Below, one piece after another: positions 8,547-15,476 of a stretch of DNA of 32,236 bases. The notes beneath the pieces are model-generated. The model worked only from the letters and a program-made list of their open reading frames with translations. It searched no databases and was not told where the DNA came from. A program made the translations under genes and the position numbers. Positions within the stretch are counted from its first letter, which is position 1. Every line of letters begins with the position of its first letter. The stretch covers positions 1-32,236 of the forward strand of contig CANQKE010000029.1 in the NCBI GenBank assembly GCA_947624435.1. Direction: 5' to 3'. This DNA is from an uncultured Ruminiclostridium sp. Lineage in GTDB: Bacteria > Bacillota > Clostridia > Oscillospirales > Ruminococcaceae.

Positions 8547-8984
8547 TTATCCCTCCTCATCGTCCAGCAGCTCGGGGAGTACCACCACCCCGCCGCTCTC
8601 CTCGTCGGGCTTTTCCTCCCACTGATACCCGCAGCGGTTTTTCAGCCAGAATATCTGCGCCGTCGTGCTGGGCATGACCTGCTTTTCCACTATCTTTACG
8701 GTCTCAAACTCGCCGGTCTTGCCGTTGAGCTGCCGTGTGACCTCGGTGGCGGTGTAGCCTACCGCTCTTTTCAGCAGCGCCTTTTCCACCGGATCGCGTA
8801 TGTTCTCCGCCGCCCTGACCGCCGCCCGCAGCTCGGGAAATTTCTTTTCCCACTGGCCGAGCGTCTTGGGGCTTATCCCTATTACGGCGGCTATCTCGGT
8901 ACGGCTGCTGCCGGACAGCGACATACCCTTGAGCCGCTCTAAAGAACGCTCGGTCAGCCATTCGTCGTACTTCGCCTTAACCAA
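8547..8984 (-). CDS. terS: Terminase small subunit
   Basis: The protein is 145 residues if it starts at TTG 8984 (reading MVKAKYDEWLTERSL). A longer frame to 9179 exists but its first 65 residues are the shifted reading of the zinc-ribbon gene. The core has SRTEIAAVIGISPKTLGQWEKK, a helix-turn-helix that binds the packaging site, then EKALLKRAVGYTATEV and PSTTAQIFWLKNRCGYQW, the usual C-terminal pattern of this family. The start overlaps the TAA of the zinc-ribbon gene by eight bases and has only a distant GGAAAGGGA, so coupling to that gene is likely. It recognises phage DNA and loads TerL. The family is clear; the exact start is less sure. Confidence 0.82.
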   Translation of the reverse strand: MVKAKYDEWLTERSLERLKGMSLSGSSRTEIAAVIGISPKTLGQWEKKFPELRAAVRAAENIRDPVEKALLKRAVGYTATEVTRQLNGKTGEFETVKIVEKQVMPSTTAQIFWLKNRCGYQWEEKPDEESGGVVVLPELLDDEEG

Positions 8985-9144
8985 ACCGCTGCGCGGACGT
9001 TTCCCTTTCCGCCGAGCCGCCGCAGTACGGACACGCCGCCACCTCCTCGTATGCCGGCCTGCCGCACCAGATCCCGCGATAAACTCTCGCCCTGTCTGTC
9101 TCGGAATCGTACAGCCGCCTGCCGCACTGTGTACATTTGTACAT
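8977..9144 (-). CDS. Small zinc-ribbon protein
   Basis: A 55-residue frame starts at ATG 9144, eight bases after AGGAGAGG, and ends at TAA 8977 inside the terS start. It reads MYKCTQCGRRLYDSE and, after 20-odd residues, AACPYCGGSAERE: two CxxC pairs that would bind one zinc ion. A third, unpaired Cys is in IWCGRP. Such short zinc ribbons often open the packaging module of Firmicutes phages; their role is unknown, and DNA or terminase binding is a guess. It is the first gene after the minus-strand promoter of the switch region. Its good ribosome site argues that this frame, not the overlapping longer ones, is used. Confidence 0.7.
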   Translation of the reverse strand: MYKCTQCGRRLYDSETDRARVYRGIWCGRPAYEEVAACPYCGGSAERETSAQRFG

Positions 9145-9254
9145 CTGTACATCCTCTCCTTTCTTTTGTCTTGCCGCATGACCCTTTAACGAAAAGTCTG
9201 TACGTTCTATCGTACCGATATTCTGCTATCATAAAGACGGCAGGAAAAGTTCGT

Positions 9255-9392
9255 CAACTTTTCGTTGTCTTAATAATAGCACGTTTTCTTCGTTTTGTCA
9301 ACAGTTTGTTGCGATAAAAATTAAAAATCAGCGATATTCACAATATTCGACAACACTTTGTTGATTTATCTTGACAAGTCAACAAAATGTAG
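9255..9392. promoter_or_regulatory. Cluster of four repressor operators (CAACA-N3-TGTTG)
   Basis: Four 13-base inverted repeats lie between the divergent genes: CAACTTTTCGTTG (9255-9267), CAACAGTTTGTTG (9299-9311), CAACACTTTGTTG (9351-9363) and CAACAAAATGTAG (9380-9392). The middle two are perfect 5-3-5 palindromes. Sites 1 and 2 flank or overlap the minus-strand promoter; site 3 is just upstream of the plus-strand -35; site 4 sits between its -35 and -10. They are the expected targets of the Cro/C1 protein encoded next to them. A fifth copy is at 9825-9837. Confidence 0.8.
9273..9301 (-). promoter_or_regulatory. Divergent promoter toward the phage structural genes
   Basis: On the minus strand TTGACA (9301-9296) and TATTAT (9278-9273) are separated by exactly 17 bases. 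Transcription would start near 9266 and enter the zinc-ribbon/terS operon. An operator copy (9299-9311) overlaps the -35 box and another (9255-9267) covers the start, so repressor binding should block it. Confidence 0.75.
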
Positions 9393-9399
9393 ATATAAT
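9371..9399 (+). promoter_or_regulatory. Promoter of the repressor gene
   Basis: TTGACA (9371-9376) and TATAAT (9394-9399), 17 bases apart, form a full consensus sigma-A promoter reading into the repressor gene at 9442. Operator 4 fills the spacer, which predicts negative autoregulation at high repressor level. Confidence 0.85.
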
Positions 9400-9441
9400 T
9401 ATATTCAGAAAACACCGAAACCAAAAAAGGGAGGTTTTAAT

Positions 9442-9780
9442 ATGAGTGTTTTTTCTGAAAACATAAGACGGCTGCGCGCGCAGAAAGGGGTATCTCAATC
9501 GGCGGTAGCGGACTATCTTAAGATCACCAAGCAGGCGTACAGCCTGTACGAAAACGGAAGGAGAGAGCCGGACTTCGACACGCTGGTCAAGCTGGCTGAA
9601 TACTTCGGCACCGACGTGGACTGTCTGCTCAAAAATGCGGAGGACGCATTTATATCCGACAGCAGGCTTAAATTCGCGCTGTTCGGCGACGCCGAGATAG
9701 ACGACGACGTATTGGACGACGTCAAGCGTCTGGCAAAGCTGCAATTGGAGCTTCGCCGCAGCAAGGAAGAAAACAAATAG
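9442..9780 (+). CDS. Cro/C1-type HTH repressor (ImmR-like)
   Basis: This 112-residue protein starts at ATG 9442, preceded by GGGAGG; an upstream in-frame extension lacks a ribosome site. Residues 5-62 form a helix-turn-helix of the XRE family: IRRLRAQKGVSQSAVADYL, then KQAYSLYENGRREPDFDTL and LAEYFGTDVDCLL. A short acidic linker and a basic helical tail (VKRLAKLQLELRR) follow, possibly for dimerisation. It is followed by an ImmA-like peptidase gene, the classic pair in ICEBs1 and many prophages, where ImmA cleaves the repressor on DNA damage. It should bind the five 13-base operators and hold the structural operon silent. The HTH is certain; the binding sites are inferred. Confidence 0.88.
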   Translation: MSVFSENIRRLRAQKGVSQSAVADYLKITKQAYSLYENGRREPDFDTLVKLAEYFGTDVDCLLKNAEDAFISDSRLKFALFGDAEIDDDVLDDVKRLAKLQLELRRSKEENK

Positions 9781-9824
9781 TTGATTTTTTAAGGCTTTAT
9801 TCCAAAATATAGAAAAAATATAAA

Positions 9825-9837
9825 CAACATTTTGTAG
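9825..9837 (+). promoter_or_regulatory. Fifth operator copy upstream of immA
   Basis: CAACATTTTGTAG matches operator 4 in both half-sites. It lies 16 bases before the immA start in the gap after the repressor gene, so the repressor could limit expression of its own antagonist. No convincing separate promoter is visible in this AT-rich gap. Confidence 0.6.
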
Positions 9838-9853
9838 ACAAAGAGGTGATACA

Positions 9854-10261
9854 ATGAACCGACTTTTAAGGATAGCCGGAGAAAATGACATTCCTATCGT
9901 GGATATGCGGCTGAAAGGAAAGGAAGAGGCGCTCAGCGAAAGCTGCGGCGGCCGCTGTATAATCGCGATAGACCGCCGCAAGGTGAAGAGCCGACGGGAC
10001 TACAAGGTAAAGGCGGCGCACGAGCTGGGGCATTGTATCACCGGTTCGTTTTACGACGCGAGCTGTCCGGTCGTTCCGCGCGGCAGATGTGAGCGCAGAG
10101 CGGAAAAGTGGGCGGTGCGCAACACCGTTTCCCCAAGTGAGCTAAAAGCCTCGCTAAAAAGCGGCATGACCGAAGTCTGGGAGCTTGCCGAGCATTTCGG
10201 CGTGACCGAAGAATTTATGATAAAGGCTCTTAAATATTACGGCATGTGGAACGGAGACTAA
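9854..10261 (+). CDS. immA: ImmA/IrrE-family metallopeptidase
   Basis: This 135-residue protein starts at ATG 9854 with AGAGGTGAT just upstream. The zinc-binding HExxH motif is AAHELGHCITG, with His56, Glu57 and His60; RRAEKWAVRN at about residue 81 supplies the likely third ligand Glu84. The C-terminal part (ELAEHFGVTEEFMIKALKYYG) is the usual small helical domain that contacts the partner. In ICEBs1 the ImmA protease cuts the ImmR repressor and so derepresses the element after DNA damage. Gene order repressor-immA matches that system. It is the last phage gene; the host rnf promoter follows within about 65 bases, so the right end of the element lies between. Confidence 0.85.
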   Translation: MNRLLRIAGENDIPIVDMRLKGKEEALSESCGGRCIIAIDRRKVKSRRDYKVKAAHELGHCITGSFYDASCPVVPRGRCERRAEKWAVRNTVSPSELKASLKSGMTEVWELAEHFGVTEEFMIKALKYYGMWNGD

Positions 10262-10324
10262 AAACATAAGTATTCGGCACTATTCCGAATTGACCTGTGT
10301 ACAGTCCTATTTTGAAAAAATCCG

Positions 10325-10353
10325 TTGACTAATTATATAAATTAGTGTAAAAT
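10325..10353 (+). promoter_or_regulatory. Promoter of the rnf operon
   Basis: TTGACT (10325-10330) and TAAAAT (10348-10353) with a 17-base spacer lie about 59 bases before the rnfC start. The leader contains AAGGGG at 10395-10400 as the ribosome site. Confidence 0.65.
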
Positions 10354-10411
10354 TATTATAGCTGTTGTTTTTTAAGCAGCGGCTAAATTCCGATAAGGGG
10401 CAGAATTCTGT

Positions 10412-11713
10412 ATGATAGTACATAAAATACACCTGCCGCACAGCAAGAACTCCGCCGAGAGCGAAACGGTGACCTTGCCATTGCCGCACCGCGCAGTGAT
10501 AAGCACCGCTCAGCATGTAGGCGCTGTCTGCACTCCGACCGTCAAGGTCGGCGACAGGGTGAAAATAGGCGACGTTATCGCCGACAGCGACGCGGTGATG
10601 TCCGCGCCGGTACACGCCAGCATTTCCGGCACGGTGAGCGAATTTACCGAGGTGCTGCATATTTCCGGCAGAAATATGCCGGCGATAGTGATAGAAAGCG
10701 ACGGCCTCGGCGAGATAAGCGACGATATAAAGCCGCCGGTGATAAACAGCCGGGAGGATTTTCTTGACGCGGTACGCCGCAGCGGCTCTATAGGGCTTGG
10801 CGGCGCGGGCTTCCCCACTTCGATGAAGCTGGGCTTCGACCCGAAAGAAAAGCAGCCGGATAAGCTTATAATCAACGGCGCCGAGTGCGAGCCGTATATA
10901 ACCTCCGACTACCGCTGCTTTATAGAAGAGGGCGAAAAGGTGCTGGACGGCGCTTTACAGATAATGAAGTATCTGGATATCCCCGACTGCATAATAGGCA
11001 TAGAGGACAACAAGCCCAAGGCGATAGCGAAAATGAGAGAGCTGTGCGCCTCCCACCCGAACGTGACTGTATTCCCGCTGAAGTCCAGCTACCCGCAGGG
11101 CGCGGAAAAGACGCTGATATACAGCACGACAAAGCGCGTGGTGAAAGAGGGTACATTGCCGATAGCCTGCGGATGTATCGTTATAAACTCCTCCACCTGC
11201 GCGTTTATAAGCGATTACTTAAAGACCGGCATGCCGCTGGTCAGCCGACGGATAACCGTTGACGGCAACATAGTAAAAAAGCCCGCCAACTTTATCGCGG
11301 CGGTAGGTATGTCGATAGGCGAGATAGTTTATTACGCCGAGCTTTGCGCCGAGCCGGACAGGATAATCCTCGGCGGCCCGATGATGGGCTCGTGCGCGTT
11401 TGAGCTGGATTATCCGCTGTCTAAGATCAACAACGCGGTATTACTGTTCAACAACAGTCCGGTATATAAGCCCACCGCCTGCATACGCTGCGGCAGGTGC
11501 GTCCGCGCCTGCTCGATGGGACTTATGCCCACCGCTATAGAGACCGCCTTCGATCTAAGGGACGCGAAAAAGCTGGACGCACTCAACGTAAATCTTTGCG
11601 TAAACTGCGGAGCGTGCTCGTTCGTATGTCCGGCGAAACGCAATCTTGCGGAAAAAAATCAGCTTGCCAAGGCGTTTTTGCGCGAACAGGCAAACAGTAT
11701 CAAGGGGGCGTGA
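10412..11713 (+). CDS. rnfC: Rnf electron transport complex subunit C
   Basis: This 433-residue peripheral subunit is the site where NAD+ is reduced in the Rnf complex, which couples ferredoxin oxidation to sodium or proton export. The N-terminal barrel-like part includes VKVGDRVKIGDVIADSDA. A glycine-rich nucleotide and flavin binding segment GLGGAGFPTSMKL and NGAECEPYITSDYR follow. Near the C-terminus two four-cysteine cluster motifs are intact: CIRCGRCVRAC and CVNCGACSFVC. The start ATG at 10412 has AAGGGG eleven bases upstream. It is the first gene of a tight operon in the clostridial order CDGEAB. It lacks the long C-terminal extension of proteobacterial RnfC, as usual in Clostridia. Confidence 0.95.
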   Translation: MIVHKIHLPHSKNSAESETVTLPLPHRAVISTAQHVGAVCTPTVKVGDRVKIGDVIADSDAVMSAPVHASISGTVSEFTEVLHISGRNMPAIVIESDGLGEISDDIKPPVINSREDFLDAVRRSGSIGLGGAGFPTSMKLGFDPKEKQPDKLIINGAECEPYITSDYRCFIEEGEKVLDGALQIMKYLDIPDCIIGIEDNKPKAIAKMRELCASHPNVTVFPLKSSYPQGAEKTLIYSTTKRVVKEGTLPIACGCIVINSSTCAFISDYLKTGMPLVSRRITVDGNIVKKPANFIAAVGMSIGEIVYYAELCAEPDRIILGGPMMGSCAFELDYPLSKINNAVLLFNNSPVYKPTACIRCGRCVRACSMGLMPTAIETAFDLRDAKKLDALNVNLCVNCGACSFVCPAKRNLAEKNQLAKAFLREQANSIKGA

Positions 11714-11716
11714 CGA

Positions 11717-12670
11717 GTGGAAAAAGATAAACTTATCATAGAGCCGTCCCCGCATATAAAAAGCGGAGCCACCACCCAAAAAATAATGCTGATGGTGATA
11801 ATCGCGCTGTGTCCCGCACTTATAGCGTCGGTAGTGATATTCGGGCTGCGCGCGCTTATCATGACGGTATTATGCTGCACCTGCTGCGTACTGTTCGAGT
11901 GGCTCTCCCGCAAGATAATGAAGCGTGAAAGCACGATAAGCGACCTGTCCGCGATAGTTACCGGAATGCTGCTGAGCTTTAACCTGCCGGTCACATTGCC
12001 GTTTTATATGGCGGTGATAGGCTGCTTTGTCGCAATAGTTATAGTAAAGCAATTTTTCGGCGGTATCGGACAGAATTTCGCTAACCCGGCGATAACCGCG
12101 CGGATAGTGCTTATGCTGTCGTTCACTTCATATATGACCTCATGGGCGGAGCCTTTTTACTACAACTCCCCGGGCGAGATAATCACCACCTCTACCCCGC
12201 TTGCCGGAGGAGAGGCAAGCCTTATGGATATGTTCTTAGGCAACACCGGCGGCTGTCTCGGAGAGACCTGCGCGCTGGCTCTTATAATAGGCGGCGTGTT
12301 CCTTATTGTAACAAAAATAATCTCCCCCGCAACGCCGCTGTGCTTTATCGGTACGGTGTTCGTATTGGCGCTGGCGGGCTCGGGAGATATCACGCAGGCG
12401 ACCGCGGCGATACTTTCCGGAGGCGTTATGCTCGGCGCGTTCTTCATGGCGACCGATTACGCCACTACTCCGCTGACGCTTCCCGGCAAGATAATATTCG
12501 GTATAGGCTGCGGACTTATCACCATGCTTATCCGCTCGTTCGGCACAATGCCGGAGGGCGTGTCCTACTCGATACTGCTGATGAACATACTTACTCCGAT
12601 AATCGACCGTTTCACCGTGCCTAAGGCGTTCGGCGAGGCAAAGAAAAGGAGGGCGCGCGATGATAAGTAA
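11717..12670 (+). CDS. rnfD: Rnf electron transport complex subunit D
   Basis: This 317-residue integral membrane subunit carries a covalently bound FMN in characterised Rnf complexes. It starts with GTG at 11717, three bases after the rnfC stop, with AAGGGGG in a good position. About nine hydrophobic segments are visible, for example KIMLMVIIALCPALIASVVI and LALIIGGVFLIVTKI. FGGIGQNFANPAITARIVL and AFFMATDYATTPLTLPG are family signatures; the latter lies in the region holding the flavin-bearing threonine, though the exact residue is not certain from sequence alone. With RnfG and RnfE it forms the membrane electron path. The stop overlaps rnfG by eleven bases. Confidence 0.94.
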   Translation: MEKDKLIIEPSPHIKSGATTQKIMLMVIIALCPALIASVVIFGLRALIMTVLCCTCCVLFEWLSRKIMKRESTISDLSAIVTGMLLSFNLPVTLPFYMAVIGCFVAIVIVKQFFGGIGQNFANPAITARIVLMLSFTSYMTSWAEPFYYNSPGEIITTSTPLAGGEASLMDMFLGNTGGCLGETCALALIIGGVFLIVTKIISPATPLCFIGTVFVLALAGSGDITQATAAILSGGVMLGAFFMATDYATTPLTLPGKIIFGIGCGLITMLIRSFGTMPEGVSYSILLMNILTPIIDRFTVPKAFGEAKKRRARDDK

Positions 12671-13274
12671 GATAAAACCCGTGCTGGTGTTGTCTGTGAT
12701 CTGCACATTGGTATGCGCGCTGCTGATAGTTACATACAACCTTACCTACGTCGATACCTCCGGCGTACTGACCGACGATTTGAAAGCGGCATGCGTCACT
12801 GCCTGCGGAGAGGCGGACTACACGCTGATAACCGACCGCGCTGCGGCAGGTCTTGACAGTGAGGAATACGAGGCGGTAAAGAAGATAGTCGCCGACCCCG
12901 CCTCCGGGCGATTCCTGTTAGAAGTAGTTACAAACGGCTACGCCGCGGACGGTATAGACGCGGTGATAGCGTTTGACAACGACGGAAAGGTAAATTCCGT
13001 CGCGATAGTCGCGCTGGGTGAAACGCCGGGACTCGGCACAAAGATAAACGACAGAGCTTTTTTGGATAAATTCAGCGGTGTATCTCAGGATGTAGCGATA
13101 TCCAAAAATCCTCCCGCCGCCGATAACGAGATACAGGCGGTGACCGGAGCGACCTTTTCCTCGCGCGGTCTTGCCGAGGCGGTAAACACCGCGAGAAAGG
13201 CGTATTCCGTAATGAACAAGGATATGGACAAATTGCTGTCCGGCGCCGAAGAAACGGAGAGTGAGCAGTCATGA
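12660..13274 (+). CDS. rnfG: Rnf electron transport complex subunit G
   Basis: This 204-residue subunit has one N-terminal membrane anchor (VLVLSVICTLVCALLIVTYNL) and an extracytoplasmic FMN-binding domain. The covalent flavinylation motif is seen in AVTGATFSSRGL (TGAT, usual form S/TGATxS/T). ALGETPGLGTKI is the second family signature. FMN would be attached by an ApbE transferase encoded elsewhere. The start ATG at 12660 lies inside the end of rnfD with GGAGG eight bases upstream; the end overlaps rnfE as ATGA. Nothing is missing compared with the family. Confidence 0.94.
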   Translation: MISKIKPVLVLSVICTLVCALLIVTYNLTYVDTSGVLTDDLKAACVTACGEADYTLITDRAAAGLDSEEYEAVKKIVADPASGRFLLEVVTNGYAADGIDAVIAFDNDGKVNSVAIVALGETPGLGTKINDRAFLDKFSGVSQDVAISKNPPAADNEIQAVTGATFSSRGLAEAVNTARKAYSVMNKDMDKLLSGAEETESEQS

Positions 13275-13954
13275 GCTATATGAAAGAATTTACAAAAGGG
13301 CTTATAAAAGAAAACCCGAACATGGTGATGCTGCTCGGTATGTGTCCGACTTTGGCGGTGACTACCATGGCGGTAAACGGACTTGGCATGGGGCTTTCCA
13401 CCACCTTCGTTCTGGTCTGCTCCAATATCGTTATATCGCTGCTTAAAAAGGTCATCCCCTCCACGGTCAGACTGCCATGCTACATAGTTGTTATCGCGGG
13501 CTTTGTGACCTTTGTAAGCTTAATGCTGCAGGCGTTCATACCGGTGCTGTACAGCAGCTTGGGTATGTTTTTGAGCCTTATTACGGTAAACTGTATAATC
13601 CTCGGGCGAGCTGAGATGTTCGCCTCTAAAAACAAGGTGCTGCCCTCCGCTCTGGACGGGCTTGGCATGGGGCTGGGCTTTACGCTGACGCTGGTGATAG
13701 TCGGCTCGCTCAGAGAGATATTCGGCGCGGGACAATGGTTCGGCATTACGATAATGCCGGAAGTAATAGAGCCTATGACGCTGTTTATTCTTCCCGCGGG
13801 CGGATTTTTCGTGCTGGGAGTAGTTATCGCCGTGGTAAACCGGATAATGAAGAAAAAGCCCCGCGAGATAAGCTGCCAAAACTGCCCAAACGCGCAAAGC
13901 TGCTTTTCGGGAGAGGGCTGTCAAGCTAACAAAGAGAACGGAGGTAACGCATAA
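13271..13954 (+). CDS. rnfE: Rnf electron transport complex subunit E
   Basis: This 227-residue membrane subunit has six hydrophobic segments and is paralogous to RnfA; both carry the repeated pattern of the family, here LGMCPTLAVTTMAVNGLGMG and LGMGLGFTLTLVIVGSLREI. RnfA and RnfE together hold an iron-sulfur centre within the membrane. A cysteine-rich tail follows the last helix: CQNCPNAQSC and then GEGC, four cysteines in about 17 residues. Such tails occur in some clostridial homologues; whether this one binds metal is not known. The start is coupled to rnfG by an ATGA overlap, and the last base of the stop is shared with the rnfA start. Confidence 0.93.
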   Translation: MSYMKEFTKGLIKENPNMVMLLGMCPTLAVTTMAVNGLGMGLSTTFVLVCSNIVISLLKKVIPSTVRLPCYIVVIAGFVTFVSLMLQAFIPVLYSSLGMFLSLITVNCIILGRAEMFASKNKVLPSALDGLGMGLGFTLTLVIVGSLREIFGAGQWFGITIMPEVIEPMTLFILPAGGFFVLGVVIAVVNRIMKKKPREISCQNCPNAQSCFSGEGCQANKENGGNA

Positions 13955-14556
13955 TGGAACTTGCAAAAAACCTCTGTATCATACTGCTGACCGGCATACT
14001 TACCGAAAACTTCGTATTGTCCAAATTCCTCGGTATCTGCCCGTTTTTGGGCGTATCGAATAAATTTTCCAGCTCGCTGGGCATGGGCGCGGCGGTGACC
14101 TTTGTAATGGTCTGCGCCAGCCTTGTCACCTACCCGATATACTACGGCATTCTCGTGCCGCTCGGCATAGAATACCTGAATACCATCGCGTTTATTCTGG
14201 TGATAGCGGTGTTCGTTCAGCTGGTCGAAATGGTGCTGAAAAAATTCGTGCCGCCGCTGTATAACTCGCTCGGCGTGTATCTTCCGCTGATAACCACTAA
14301 CTGCGCGGTACTCGGCGTTACGCTGCTCAACCTTACCGAGGGCTACGACCTGCTGGAAAGCGTGGTAAATTCCTTCGGCGCGGGGCTCGGCTTTATGCTG
14401 GCAATGGTTATCTTCGCGGGAGTGCGCGGCAGACTTGCCGAGTGCAATATCCCCAAAGCGCTTCAAGGCGCGCCTATCACGCTGATGGCGGCGTCGGTGG
14501 TATCTCTGGCGTTTATCGGATTCGGCGGCGTGGTCGAAAACATCTTCGGCGCGTAA
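13954..14556 (+). CDS. rnfA: Rnf electron transport complex subunit A
   Basis: This 200-residue membrane protein has six hydrophobic segments. Family signatures are LTENFVLSKFLGICPFLGVS near the start and LPLITTNCAVLGVTLL in the middle, which carry the conserved cysteines of the membrane iron-sulfur centre. The C-terminal part has GFMLAMVIFAGVRGRL. It pairs with RnfE in the membrane core. The start ATG at 13954 shares one base with the rnfE stop and has GGAGG nine bases upstream. Length and motifs are normal for the family. Confidence 0.94.
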   Translation: MELAKNLCIILLTGILTENFVLSKFLGICPFLGVSNKFSSSLGMGAAVTFVMVCASLVTYPIYYGILVPLGIEYLNTIAFILVIAVFVQLVEMVLKKFVPPLYNSLGVYLPLITTNCAVLGVTLLNLTEGYDLLESVVNSFGAGLGFMLAMVIFAGVRGRLAECNIPKALQGAPITLMAASVVSLAFIGFGGVVENIFGA

Positions 14557-14564
14557 ATCCTATG

Positions 14565-14612
14565 AAAGGAGATGCGCCTTGACAGTTAATGCAAAGGCGC
14601 AAATTAAATATG
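14565..14612 (+). promoter_or_regulatory. SD-hairpin-start arrangement of rnfB
   Basis: AAAGGAG (14565-14571) is 38 bases from the rnfB ATG at 14610, far too distant in linear form. Between them TGCGCCTT (14573-14580) pairs perfectly with AAGGCGCA (14594-14601). When this hairpin forms, SD and ATG are nine bases apart, an ideal distance. The pairing is seen; the effect on translation is inferred. Confidence 0.6.
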
Positions 14613-15425
14613 AACGAGTACGTTTTTCCGGTGCTTATTTTCCTCGGATTGGGCGCGCTGGCGGGAATACTTCTGCTTGTCGCGTCAAAGCTGCTTGCGG
14701 TCAAGACCGATGAAACCGTTGAAAAGATAAGAGAGGCGCTGCCCGGCGCTAACTGCGGCGGCTGCGGCTTTTCCGGCTGCGACGGCTACGCTAAAGCGGT
14801 AGCCGAGGGCAAAGCGCCCGCTAACCTCTGCAAGCCCGGCGGCGCCGAGGTCATGCAAAAGGTAAGCGAAATAATGGGCGTCAGCGCGGGAGAATTTGTG
14901 CGGGAGGTGGCTTTTGTCCGCTGCAACGGCAACTGCAACGCTACCGACGACAAATATATTTATACCGGCTCGGCGTCCTGCGCCGCTGTAGAGCGTTTTT
15001 ACAACGGTAAAGGCGACTGCCGATTCGGCTGCGCGGGGCTCGGCGACTGCATGAAGGTCTGCACCCATGACGCTATAAGGATAGAAAACGGCGTAGCGGT
15101 GGTAAATCCCGTATTATGCGGCGGCTGCGGACAATGTGTAAAAGCCTGCCCGAATCACCTTATCTTCCTAAGACGCGAGGATTCGCGGGTAGCGGTGCGC
15201 TGCTCCTCAAAAGACGTCGGCAAGATCACACGCACCGCCTGCAAAAACGGCTGCATAGGCTGTAAAATGTGTGAAAAGAAATGTCCCAACGGCGCGATAA
15301 AGGTTTCCGACAACCGCGCTGTGATAGATCATTCGCTTTGTACCTCCTGCGGAATATGCGTACAGAGCTGCCCGACAAAATGTCTTGTCAGTCTGCCTGT
15401 TTGCACGGATACGGTCAAAGCATAA
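14610..15425 (+). CDS. rnfB: Rnf electron transport complex subunit B
   Basis: This 271-residue subunit accepts electrons from reduced ferredoxin. The start at ATG 14610 ([15 protein letters not shown]) fits the family; a longer frame from 14589 adds residues not seen in homologues. One N-terminal helix anchors it. It is followed by [18 protein letters not shown], the first cluster motif, with a further Cys in NLCKPGG. Four ferredoxin-type motifs follow: [33 protein letters not shown] and [11 protein letters not shown], preceded by VRCNGNCNA. This gives many [4Fe-4S] clusters, as in clostridial RnfB. The gene ends the rnf set and is 51 bases upstream of the GGDEF-like gene. Confidence 0.94.
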   Translation: MNEYVFPVLIFLGLGALAGILLLVASKLLAVKTDETVEKIREALPGANCGGCGFSGCDGYAKAVAEGKAPANLCKPGGAEVMQKVSEIMGVSAGEFVREVAFVRCNGNCNATDDKYIYTGSASCAAVERFYNGKGDCRFGCAGLGDCMKVCTHDAIRIENGVAVVNPVLCGGCGQCVKACPNHLIFLRREDSRVAVRCSSKDVGKITRTACKNGCIGCKMCEKKCPNGAIKVSDNRAVIDHSLCTSCGICVQSCPTKCLVSLPVCTDTVKA

Positions 15426-15447
15426 ATTTCATTGCTTGAAAGGAGAG

Positions 15448-15466
15448 ATGCTTGCTTTGCAAGCAT
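15448..15466 (+). repeat. 19-base palindrome between SD and start of the GGDEF-like gene
   Basis: ATGCTTGCTTTGCAAGCAT is a perfect 8-base stem with a TTT loop. It follows AAAGGAG-AG and precedes ten bases and the ATG at 15477. A near-identical copy occupies the same place before the acyltransferase gene (17753-17735). Folding brings SD and ATG to 12 bases. Confidence 0.8.
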
Positions 15467-15476
15467 GAGCGTAAGT

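Noticed and set aside
8954-9232. 92-residue minus-strand frame starting MIAEYRYDRTYRLF
   Set aside because: It starts within the operator and promoter region upstream of the expected transcript start and overlaps the zinc-ribbon and terS frames, which have better evidence.
10272-10290. ATTCGG/CCGAAT hairpin as terminator after immA or as an attachment site
   Set aside because: The stem is only six bases with no T run, and the other element end is outside the window, so neither can be supported.
14572-14589. Six-codon-type short frame beginning ATGCGCCTT before rnfB
   Set aside because: It lies in the hairpin between SD and the family-consistent rnfB start, and is too short and too close to the SD to support as a gene.
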